Origin: Bacteroidales bacterium
GTDB lineage: Bacteria > Bacteroidota > Bacteroidia > Bacteroidales > ML635J-15
Assembly: GCA_028696755.1 (NCBI GenBank)
Contig: JAQVGK010000256.1
Span: 1 to 5,590, forward strand
Direction of reading: 5' to 3'
DNA length: 5,590 bases
The notes beneath the pieces are model-generated. The model ran no database searches. It worked only from the letters and a program-made list of their open reading frames with translations, and had not been told where the DNA came from. Below, in pieces: positions 1-5,097 of this stretch. How positions within the stretch are numbered: the first letter of the stretch is position 1; every line of letters starts with the position of its first letter. Made by a program: the position numbers and the translations under genes.

Positions 1-63
1 GACATCAATCCCAACATAAACATTTTCTCCTGAGAAATTTAATTCTTGATTGTTGCTTAGCAT
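1..63 (-). CDS. IS110-family transposase, N-terminal fragment (runs off window)
   Basis: The complement of 63-61 is ATG, and the 21 codons to the window edge contain LNFSGENVYVGIDV. An IYVGIDV-type stretch about 15-20 residues from the start is the hallmark N-terminus of Bacteroidota IS110-family transposases. The Asp of GIDV is the first acidic residue of the RuvC-like DEDD catalytic domain. Known family members are DDE-unlike recombinases that insert without terminal inverted repeats, guided by a bridge RNA encoded in a non-coding end of the element. The rest of the protein, including the C-terminal serine-containing domain, lies outside the window, so intactness cannot be judged. The start is supported by the usual spacing to the GIDV motif. 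The call rests on a short stretch, but the motif is distinctive. Confidence 0.75.
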   Translation of the reverse strand, partial: MLSNNQELNFSGENVYVGIDV

Positions 64-74
64 AATTTTCTAAT

Positions 75-90
75 TTTGATAATTGTCAAA
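75..90. promoter_or_regulatory. Quasi-palindrome upstream of the transposase start
   Basis: TTTGATAATTGTCAAA is symmetric at 14 of 16 positions and ends 12 bases before the transposase ATG. It could be an operator controlling transposase expression or a small hairpin in the leader. Its AT-richness makes chance symmetry a real alternative. Confidence 0.25.
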
Positions 91-111
91 GTTCGTAAAA
101 TTTTCACTTTG

Positions 112-119
112 CAAACATA
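112..119 (-). promoter_or_regulatory. Candidate -7 box (TATGTTTG) for the transposase
   Basis: Read on the minus strand this is TATGTTTG, an exact match to the Bacteroidota -7 consensus TAnnTTTG. Transcription would start near 106 and give a leader of about 43 bases before the transposase ATG. No clear TTTG -33 element is found at the expected distance upstream, so support is limited to the -7 box and its position. Confidence 0.3.
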
Positions 120-123
120 AGGT

Positions 124-156
124 CTCAGTCACCTTGGATACTGCTAGGTGGCTGAG
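124..156. repeat. REP-like stem-loop, 11-bp arms
   Basis: CTCAGTCACCT (124-134) and AGGTGGCTGAG (146-156) form an 11-bp stem around an 11-base loop. The single non-Watson-Crick pair is a U-G wobble in plus-strand RNA but a C-A mismatch in minus-strand RNA, so the hairpin is better as plus-strand RNA or as DNA. It runs into GGCTGAGCGGAGCCGAAGC (150-168). That closely resembles a CTGAGCGGAGTCGAAG-type word which I recall as dispersed in intergenic regions of many Bacteroidota genomes. It may be a dispersed palindromic repeat or part of the IS110 end. Confidence 0.45.
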
Positions 157-275
157 CGGAGCCGAAGCAACCGGTTGTGTAAGCAAAAAATCCTAATATC
201 TAACGGCTTTAGCCCCCACTTCGATTCAACCATTAGTTTTGCAAAGTAAATTCTAAACAATATAAAATTTAAAAT

Positions 276-315
276 AAAAAAACTCATTACGTCGTTGTAG
301 AAATTGTTACATGAG
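276..315 (-). terminator. Possible intrinsic terminator of the cytochrome operon
   Basis: In minus-strand sense, CTCAT (complement of 311-315) pairs with ATGAG (complement of 283-287). Up to three further pairs form inside with two single-base bulges. The stem is followed at once by seven Ts (282-276), then A and TTTT. It lies 34-73 bases past the stop codon of the last cytochrome gene, where a terminator is expected. The stem is short and AT-rich, so this is tentative. Confidence 0.35.
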
Positions 316-348
316 CCACAACTTCGAAATTCGGACTTTCTAGGAATC

Positions 349-750
349 CTATTTTCCCTTCAACGACCTAATATAATTCACAACATTCCATCTGTCGGTT
401 TCGTCTGGAACTGCTTTTGTAAAGTTATGCCATGGATAGCGACCAAAAAACGATTGGTAATATATTTCACCATCGGTAAATTTTGCATGATAATCAGCAC
501 TTGATAAGTCAAATAAATCTAAACCCTTTGCAGTTTTTGCTTTACCTGTTGTTCCATGACAACTTGCACAAGCCATATCGTATAGCTCTTTTCCATCGGC
601 TAAACTGGTTTTACTAACAGCAACCTTGTTTTTCATGCTTTTATAATTCGCAGGAACTTGCCATGGGTCTTTTATTAGTTTCATTGCAGTTAATCCACCA
701 GCTAAAACCAATGCCGCGAGAGCAAAAAATAAAGAATTTCTTCTTTTCAT
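349..750 (-). CDS. Membrane-anchored monohaem cytochrome c
   Basis: This 133-residue protein is a small class-I-like c-type cytochrome. Residues 1-4 are basic (MKRR) and 5-25 form one hydrophobic segment without a lipobox Cys or a clear cleavage site, so it is probably held in the inner membrane with its haem domain in the periplasm. The haem site is CASCH (C61, C64, H65), preceded by an ADGKELYDMAC helix and followed by GTTGK. The C-terminal helix (DRWNVVNYIRSLKGK) is the usual cytochrome c signature. There is no Met after residue 65. Where MPxF is normally found the sequence reads GRYPWHNF, leaving H108 as a possible sixth ligand. It is the last gene of a three-gene minus-strand operon, 12 bases after the beta-barrel gene. 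The stop TAG lies inside the short palindrome TAGGAATCCTA (341-351). The redox partner is unknown. Confidence 0.9.
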   Translation of the reverse strand: MKRRNSLFFALAALVLAGGLTAMKLIKDPWQVPANYKSMKNKVAVSKTSLADGKELYDMACASCHGTTGKAKTAKGLDLFDLSSADYHAKFTDGEIYYQSFFGRYPWHNFTKAVPDETDRWNVVNYIRSLKGK

Positions 751-762
751 TATATCTGAATT

Positions 763-1704
763 TTAAAATTTTACGACCACGTTGAATCCAAGCATTATGC
801 CAGATTTTTCGGTAAAGTCGAAATTATTCATAATTAAATTATTTTGTGGAATAATTCCTCTATAAGATGATGCAAACATTTGAAACGAATGTGTAAGAGT
901 AGTAATCTCAAATCCCAGTGCTAGACCAGGTTTTGCTTCGATTGGTTTTGGATGCTCGCTATGGCTTCCATGTCCGCTACCTCCTTTTTTACCAAGAGCA
1001 AATGGCTGTTCATATTGTGCAACAATATTAAATTTTCCACCAATCTTGTAACGTGCGCTAACAGAAAGTCCAATCGCATCATTATAGTATTTAGGATAAT
1101 AAGTTACAGTTTCCGAAACAGAATCTTCGGTTTCAACTCTTGTACTCTCTACTTTATTAATATGTGCATAACCAGCGCCAATCATCGTTGAAAAATTCGG
1201 AGTCCATTTTCGCGAAATAATAAGTTGTGTATAATACGACATTCGGTTTGTAAAACTATAATCCAATCCAAAGTATTCCTCTTCTCTTGTGTTTATACTT
1301 GTGCTTACAAAAATTGCTACCGAAACAGGAATTACACCATCTTTCGACTGATCAAGAAACCTGTATTTTACAAGAAATTGCTGCATTTTTTTATCTTTCT
1401 CGCTTCCAAAGCCAATCATAAGATTATCGGTAATCCCATAATTTAATCCAAGTCTTATGTTTGAAGCACCATAAAATCCAAACAAATCTGTAATTCCGTT
1501 ATCAACTGCTGTGAACCTATGATGAATTTCAAGTTCCAAATGGTTTTTTCTTGTTGTATAAGTTGTTTGCTGATCAATAAATGTTCCAGTATGCCATGGA
1601 CCGAGAACTGGTTTACGAACTGGATTTTCGACAATTGTACTGTCTTCTTGAGCAAAAACAATTGACGAACTTAAAAGGAATAAAATGTATATCAGTTTTT
1701 TCAT
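763..1704 (-). CDS. DUF5777-like outer-membrane beta-barrel protein
   Basis: This 313-residue protein has a signal peptide (MKKLIYILFLLSSSIVFA, cleavage probably after A18). The rest is alternating amphipathic strands, and it ends in phenylalanine (NVVVKF), as outer-membrane barrels do. Segments resembling the DUF5777 family include LELEIHHRF (56-64), SNIRLGLNYGITDNLMIGFG (81-100), the strand FLVKYRFL (110-117) and ITTLTHSFQMFASS with IIPQNN (about 267-289). DUF5777 proteins are Bacteroidota barrels of unknown function; I recall them beside c-type cytochrome genes. A Gly/His-rich segment (241-254) contains H245, H248 and H251 in an HxxHxxH spacing and probably lies in a loop. The gene sits between two cytochrome genes with gaps of 11 and 12 bases, which implies co-transcription. 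A role as a pore or anchor for electron transfer or substrate uptake is inference. Confidence 0.8.
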   Translation of the reverse strand: MKKLIYILFLLSSSIVFAQEDSTIVENPVRKPVLGPWHTGTFIDQQTTYTTRKNHLELEIHHRFTAVDNGITDLFGFYGASNIRLGLNYGITDNLMIGFGSEKDKKMQQFLVKYRFLDQSKDGVIPVSVAIFVSTSINTREEEYFGLDYSFTNRMSYYTQLIISRKWTPNFSTMIGAGYAHINKVESTRVETEDSVSETVTYYPKYYNDAIGLSVSARYKIGGKFNIVAQYEQPFALGKKGGSGHGSHSEHPKPIEAKPGLALGFEITTLTHSFQMFASSYRGIIPQNNLIMNNFDFTEKSGIMLGFNVVVKF

Positions 1705-1715
1705 AATATTAATTT

Positions 1716-2102
1716 CTAGTTTTCGAGCGCGCCTTGCTCAATCCATTTAACAATTAGTACGTGCTGCTCGGCAGTAAGATAATCATCTGCATGTCCTGGA
1801 TCGGGTAAAGTAAATAATGTACTGTTTTCTGGATCGGTTAAATTCAGATAATTCCCGTTAATAAGATTATTATACAAATCCGGAGATTCCAAATCGGGCT
1901 CGGTTCCAGCAAAATGGCAAGAGCCACAATTGTTTTGCAATAAGGGAAGAATTTCTTCACCAAAATGTATCGTGTCAACCGGATAAATTATTGTGTCTTT
2001 GATAAAAGTGCCTTCATCATTAAAATGAATGTAGGAACTTTCGCAGCTAAAGAGTGTAAAAACACATGCAATTGCTACTAAAATTAAAAATTGTCTTCTC
2101 AT
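1716..2102 (-). CDS. Lipoprotein with a c-type cytochrome domain
   Basis: This 128-residue protein is read from the ATG at 2102-2100. A TTG four codons upstream is possible, but the ATG gives a normal lipoprotein signal: MRRQ, a hydrophobic stretch, then lipobox LFSC with C20 as the lipidated residue. The haem site is CGSCH (C59, C62, H63) within ILPLLQNNCGSCHFAG. The ending STLFTLP...YLTAEQHVLIVKWIEQGA matches small planctomycete-type cytochrome C domains, which end in a W-I-x-x-G-A helix. There is no Met after the haem motif. H104 (PDPGHADDYLT) sits where a MPP ligand is usual; H114 is the other late histidine. It is the first gene of the operon, 11 bases before the barrel gene. A location on the periplasmic face of the outer or inner membrane is inferred from the lipobox. 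Confidence 0.85.
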   Translation of the reverse strand: MRRQFLILVAIACVFTLFSCESSYIHFNDEGTFIKDTIIYPVDTIHFGEEILPLLQNNCGSCHFAGTEPDLESPDLYNNLINGNYLNLTDPENSTLFTLPDPGHADDYLTAEQHVLIVKWIEQGALEN

Positions 2103-2145
2103 AAAAAATAACAATAAAAAAAATGCAAGTTATGTTATTTGAAAA

Positions 2146-2153
2146 TAGTTTTG
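2146..2153 (+). promoter_or_regulatory. Candidate -7 box (TAGTTTTG) for the T9SS-secreted gene
   Basis: TAGTTTTG matches the Bacteroidota -7 consensus TAnnTTTG. It lies in the 108-base gap between the divergent operon and the plus-strand gene, and would give a leader of about 50 bases. No good TTTG is seen at the -33 position. The 13-base word TAGTTTTGCAAAG recurs exactly at 234-246. Confidence 0.35.
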
Positions 2154-2210
2154 CAAAGCAACCATATTAAATATACAACGTTAAAGATTCAAGCATTTAA
2201 ATACTTTAAT

Positions 2211-4079
2211 ATGACAACAAAATTACTTTTTTTATCTATTGCAATTCTAATATTTGCTAATTTGTTTTCGCAAGAATGGACTGTAACCGAAATTGGGACA
2301 TGTCCGAATGATAAAGCTTATGGAATTTGTCTTGGTGATGGGCATAACGATGGCACAAACCGCATTTATGTTAGTACACGAGGCGAAGCTACTGATGGAG
2401 CGATTTACGAATGGACTTGGAATGGTTCTGCATGGCAAATGACAGCTACAGTTGGAACAGGTCTTAGAAATCTTGTGACGATAACTCTTGGAGATGCTCG
2501 CAATGATGGAGTAACTCGATTGTATGCAGTTGAATGGGGCGGTACTTCTAGCAATGTTTACGAATACACTTGGAGTGGCTCGGCTTGGAATAGAGTAACG
2601 CTGGCCAGCCCAACAAAACCAATGCTTTCGGTGGTTGTAGGAGATGCTCGTGGCGATGGCATAAATCGATTGTATGTTGGCGGGTGGATTATTCAACGCG
2701 AGTATTTTTGGAATGGCAGTTCATGGACATCAACGGATATTAGCACTGCTCACGGAACAGAAGGACCAGTTTTCTTTGGTGTTGGAAGAAACGATGGAAA
2801 AATCCGCTATTATACACCAGGAAATCACGTTAAGGAATTTTCGTGGAATGGAACTGCTTGGGCAGATTCATCATCTGTTTCAACTTCTCTGGGTTGGCCA
2901 GAAACTGTTGCGGTTACTGATGGAAGAAATGATGGTGTGCAACGTATTTATACCCAAGATAACAGTGGCACTCACGAAATAACACGAAGTGGTTCATCTT
3001 GGGTTATTAATACAATAGAAGCACAGAGTGGAAGATCTTTCTTGTTTTCAGCTAAGACCAAGAGCGATGGTAAAAATTATATATACAGCACCGATGTTGG
3101 TTCACCGATGAGAGAATATAAATATAATTCTGGTACAGGTTTGTACGAATATACAACGATTGATGCTGCATCTGGCGCAACTGCACTTATTGATGCGGGA
3201 GCCGGACGAAATGATAATATCGTACGAATATACACTCCCGGATATGCAACTGGTAAGATTTATGAAATAACAAACACTAGTCCTTTCATCTTAAGCGTGC
3301 CTCCAGTTATTTCTGGTGATAACATGCTTTGCCCCGAAGGAACAGGACAACTTAGCACGGGCTTATTCGACACTTATCAATGGTTTCGTAGATACTACGG
3401 GTCTTCCGATACCGAAGCTATTCCAAACGAAACTGGTCAAAGTCTGAGTATGGGATTTTACGATTATGCGGCTTCTTACATCACAGTAAAGGCTGGATTG
3501 AATGGGCATTACTTTATGTCGGCAGAGTTTTTTGTTGATGGATACGCATTTGCTCCAGCAACAGTAGTGAGTACTGGTGAATATACTGTTGGAACCAGTG
3601 GTGAATTTGTTTTGTGCGCTGGCGACGAAATGTACTTTACTCTGAATAGTCCTTACACCACAAATATTGTTTGGTACAAAGACGGTAGTCCAATTGCAGG
3701 TCAGACTGGCCAAACTCTTACTGTTACCGAACCAGGAAATTATTATGTTGAAGGAGCGCCTGTTGAATGCCCAGCTTTTATTCAAGGACCAGGAGTAAAT
3801 CTCGAAGTTGTATCATGTGATCCTAGCGGAATTACAACAGATGGCACATCAGTAAAATCAAGATTATACCCGAATCCTGCCGATTCTTATACCAGAATCT
3901 TCCCTGGCGCAAAATATATTGGGGCATCATACAAAATTACCGACAGCTCGGGTCGAATTGCTGGAGCCGGAATATGTGATGAAGATGGAAAAATTAATTG
4001 TTCAGACTTAAGTCGTGGCGTTTACTTTATCAGTTTTGATAAGTATCCTGATATAAGGTTGAAGTTGTTGAAGAATTAG
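2211..4079 (+). CDS. T9SS-secreted beta-propeller protein with Ig/PKD-like segments
   Basis: This 622-residue protein is read from ATG 2211. An upstream in-frame TTG (2139) would put 24 extra residues before the signal peptide and is less likely. Residues 1-21 (MTTKLLFLSIAILIFANLFS, then Q) are a signal peptide. Residues about 42-356 hold seven repeats of 47-51 residues with the pattern G-D-x-R-N-D-G-x-x-R-I-Y, then Y-E-x-x-W-N-G-S-x-W, most simply a seven-bladed beta-propeller. Two Ig/PKD-like segments follow (about 363-446, YQWFRRYY; about 456-536, VWYKDGSPIAGQTGQTLTV). Residues about 552-622 are a type-A T9SS sorting domain: LYPNPA, YKITDSSGR, LSRGVYFISF and a final LKLLKN. The protein is therefore expected on the cell surface or outside the cell. 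No catalytic motif is seen; binding of a glycan, protein or metal is possible. It is transcribed divergently from the cytochrome operon, with no evident functional link. Confidence 0.85.
   Translation: MTTKLLFLSIAILIFANLFSQEWTVTEIGTCPNDKAYGICLGDGHNDGTNRIYVSTRGEATDGAIYEWTWNGSAWQMTATVGTGLRNLVTITLGDARNDGVTRLYAVEWGGTSSNVYEYTWSGSAWNRVTLASPTKPMLSVVVGDARGDGINRLYVGGWIIQREYFWNGSSWTSTDISTAHGTEGPVFFGVGRNDGKIRYYTPGNHVKEFSWNGTAWADSSSVSTSLGWPETVAVTDGRNDGVQRIYTQDNSGTHEITRSGSSWVINTIEAQSGRSFLFSAKTKSDGKNYIYSTDVGSPMREYKYNSGTGLYEYTTIDAASGATALIDAGAGRNDNIVRIYTPGYATGKIYEITNTSPFILSVPPVISGDNMLCPEGTGQLSTGLFDTYQWFRRYYGSSDTEAIPNETGQSLSMGFYDYAASYITVKAGLNGHYFMSAEFFVDGYAFAPATVVSTGEYTVGTSGEFVLCAGDEMYFTLNSPYTTNIVWYKDGSPIAGQTGQTLTVTEPGNYYVEGAPVECPAFIQGPGVNLEVVSCDPSGITTDGTSVKSRLYPNPADSYTRIFPGAKYIGASYKITDSSGRIAGAGICDEDGKINCSDLSRGVYFISFDKYPDIRLKLLKN
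2334..3278 (+). repeat. Seven tandem propeller-blade repeats within the secreted protein
   Basis: Protein-level repeats begin at about residues 42, 93, 143, 190, 236, 283 and 330 of the 622-residue product. The opening motifs are GDGHNDG, GDARNDG, GDARGDG, GVGRNDG, TDGRNDG, AKTKSDG and GAGRNDN. The matching second halves are WNGSAW, WSGSAW, WNGSSW, WNGTAW and RSGSSW, then degenerate (YNSGTGLY) and finally lost. The first four copies are the best conserved. The DNA repeats are diverged, so this is an old duplication series rather than a recent tandem array. Confidence 0.75.
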
Positions 4080-4099
4080 GAAAAAGTGTCAACCTTTCG

Positions 4100-4192
4100 A
4101 TAGCTACCGCAACAACCTCAGTTCGGCACAGGGCTCGCTCCAAGTTTTTTTGACTCAAACCGAAGCTCGGCGAAGCCAATTTTGTTGTCGCG
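4100..4192. repeat. GC-rich structured island, possible degenerate dispersed repeat
   Basis: This island stands out from its AT-rich surroundings. CGCAACAAC (4108-4116) pairs with GTTGTCGCG (4184-4192) at 8 of 9 positions and encloses the region. Inside, GGCTCGC (4132-4138) can pair with GCGAAGCC (4170-4177) with one bulge, or TTCGG (4122-4126) with CCGAA (4160-4164); these two pairings are mutually exclusive unless a pseudoknot forms. CGATAGCTACCG (4099-4110) resembles the CCGATAGCTATCGG palindrome I recall as dispersed in Bacteroidota genomes. The words GAAGC and GGCT are shared with the left island at 121-229. It could be a decayed REP-type element or an RNA. Confidence 0.35.
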
Positions 4193-4360
4193 TATATCTT
4201 GTAAAGGCGTTAGCAAAATTTGTCAATTAGCTTTCAGTTTTAATAGGCCTCAGCAAAAATGCTTGGATTAATTTGACTCATTGTGTTCAATCTCTTAATA
4301 ATTATTACCTGCAATTTGTAAAATGGTTAATAATCGGCAGTTAAGCAATTGTGTTTTTGA

Positions 4361-4375
4361 AAACGATTATCGTTT
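4361..4375. promoter_or_regulatory. Perfect 15-base palindrome, candidate operator
   Basis: AAACGATTATCGTTT has two perfect 7-base arms around a single central base. Symmetry stops exactly at its edges. This is typical of a dimeric regulator's binding site and, without a following T-run, not of a terminator. It lies about 185 bases upstream of the ssb -33 element, so its target gene is unclear. The regulator is unknown. Confidence 0.4.
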
Positions 4376-4545
4376 ATTTAGCAAAATTAATATGTCTCAT
4401 TGCTCAAAGCTCAATCAGGCTAGTCTCAGATAATATCATCGAAATAACGAATAATTGTTACAAAAGCATATAATAATGACACAATTAAAAAATGAGAATA
4501 AAAAATAGATGCTTTTGCCCTAGTGCACAATTAATTTGCTCTGAT

Positions 4546-4577
4546 TTTGGAGACTTGACAAAATATTGATATTTTTG
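4546..4577 (+). promoter_or_regulatory. Bacteroidota-type promoter of ssb
   Basis: TTTG (4546-4549) and TATTTTTG (4570-4577) match the -33 TTTG and -7 TAnnTTTG elements of the Bacteroidota primary sigma factor, separated by 20 bases. Transcription would start near 4583, leaving only about 9 bases before the ssb ATG. It is the best promoter match seen in the window and probably drives gldE as well. Confidence 0.6.
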
Positions 4578-4591
4578 CAAAAAAAACTCTG

Positions 4592-5086
4592 ATGAACTTA
4601 AACAAAGTAATGCTAATAGGCAGACTGGGAAAGAAACCCGAAGTAAACTATGTGCAACCTGATGTTCCGGTAGCTCGATATTCTCTTGCAACCAGCGAAA
4701 GCTATAAGAGCAAAGAAGGCGACAAAGTAGAAACCACAGAGTGGCACAATATTGTTTCGTGGCGAAATAATGCTAAGTATGCAGAATCGTACCTCGACAA
4801 GGGCATGCTAGTTTATATCGAAGGAAAACTTCAAACTCGCAAATGGGATGCTCAAGATGGAACCACTCGTTACACTACCGAAATTGTTACTGATCAGATA
4901 AAGATTTTAGAAAAACGTGAATCACGCGAAAATGCATCACCGTACGAACAAAGAGCAACAAACTCGACCCCAACTCCCGCAGCAACACCTGCTCAAGCTC
5001 CTACTGCCAATGCAGCAGCTGATGAAAGTTTCGAAATCGATGACATTCTCGGAAAATCAGATGTTAACGACGACTTGCCATTCTAA
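4592..5086 (+). CDS. ssb: Single-stranded DNA-binding protein
   Basis: This 164-residue SSB coats single-stranded DNA in replication, recombination and repair and recruits partners through its C-terminal tip. Residues 1-108 form the OB fold: NKVMLIGRLGKKPEV, then TEWHNIVSW (W51 and W57 correspond to E. coli W54 and F60), YLDKGMLVYIEGKLQTRKW (W85 corresponds to E. coli W88) and RYTTEIVTDQIKIL. Residues 109-145 are a flexible linker rich in Pro, Ala and Thr. The end is acidic with the canonical tip DDLPF. Length and domain order are normal for a main chromosomal SSB. The ATG is preceded by a very short leader and no Shine-Dalgarno sequence, which is usual in this phylum. gldE follows after 11 bases. 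Confidence 0.97.
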   Translation: MNLNKVMLIGRLGKKPEVNYVQPDVPVARYSLATSESYKSKEGDKVETTEWHNIVSWRNNAKYAESYLDKGMLVYIEGKLQTRKWDAQDGTTRYTTEIVTDQIKILEKRESRENASPYEQRATNSTPTPAATPAQAPTANAAADESFEIDDILGKSDVNDDLPF

Positions 5087-5097
5087 TTTTTAAAGCC

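Larger units (their letters stand above)
64..275 (-). other. Upstream flank of the IS110 transposase: possible element end with bridge RNA
   Basis: This stretch has no convincing coding frame. In minus-strand sense it holds, in order, a short GGCTAAAGCC hairpin (complement of 204-213), the palindrome CAACCGGTTG (168-177), a CTTCGGCTCCGCTCAG word, an 11-bp stem-loop (124-156) and an AT-rich leader. GGTTG (complement of 225-229) can also pair with the CAACC of the palindrome, so a multi-branched fold is possible. In IS110-group elements the bridge RNA is known to lie upstream of the transposase gene; in IS1111-group elements it lies downstream. The 212 bases here could hold such an RNA, but no donor or target guide loop could be assigned and the element boundary is not visible. 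Confidence 0.22.
4080..4591. other. Gene-free 512-base intergenic region
   Basis: No reading frame with recognisable protein similarity was found on either strand, and no tRNA-like fold was seen. From left to right it holds a GC-rich structured island (about 4100-4192), AT-rich sequence with direct repeats TTTGACTCA (4149-4157 and 4272-4280) and TTAGCAAAATT (4210-4220 and 4378-4388), a 15-base palindrome (4361-4375), and the ssb promoter at its right end. No convincing terminator follows the secreted-protein gene; the T7 run at 4145-4151 lacks a strong stem directly before it. Confidence 0.6.

Noticed and set aside
291..367. Inverted repeat GTCGTTG / CAACGAC (291-297 and 361-367)
   Set aside because: Only 7 bases per arm across a 63-base spacer, one arm within coding sequence; not distinguishable from chance.
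304..504. 66-codon plus-strand frame antisense to the cytochrome c gene
   Set aside because: It overlaps the end of a clear cytochrome gene, shows no recognisable domain and has the composition expected of an antisense shadow.
2103..2114. TTG start four codons before the lipoprotein cytochrome
   Set aside because: ATG at 2102 already gives a complete lipoprotein signal with basic residues at the N-terminus.
2139..2210. 24-residue N-terminal extension of the secreted protein from a TTG
   Set aside because: It would place a charged stretch before a textbook signal peptide and covers the likely promoter; ATG 2211 is better.
2218..2225. Minus-strand TAATTTTG as a promoter for the cytochrome operon
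   Set aside because: It lies inside the coding sequence of the divergent gene, with only a partial -33 match at 16-base spacing; too weak to list.
2247..2696. 149-codon minus-strand frame inside the secreted-protein gene
   Set aside because: It is antisense to conserved propeller repeats, and its own repeated Cys/Ser-rich words simply mirror them.
2334..3278. Regularly spaced repeats as a possible CRISPR array
   Set aside because: The periodicity of about 140-150 bases is in frame and conserved at the protein level only; these are propeller blades.
4296..4307. Palindrome TAATAATTATTA
   Set aside because: It is purely A/T in an AT-rich region, where such symmetry is expected by chance.
4555..4560. 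TTGACA resembling a sigma70 -35 box upstream of ssb
   Set aside because: No -10 box lies 16-18 bases downstream, and the Bacteroidota TTTG/TAnnTTTG pair explains the promoter better.
4485..4691. 68-codon minus-strand frame covering the ssb promoter and start
   Set aside because: It overlaps the conserved OB-fold codons of ssb and has no recognisable domain.
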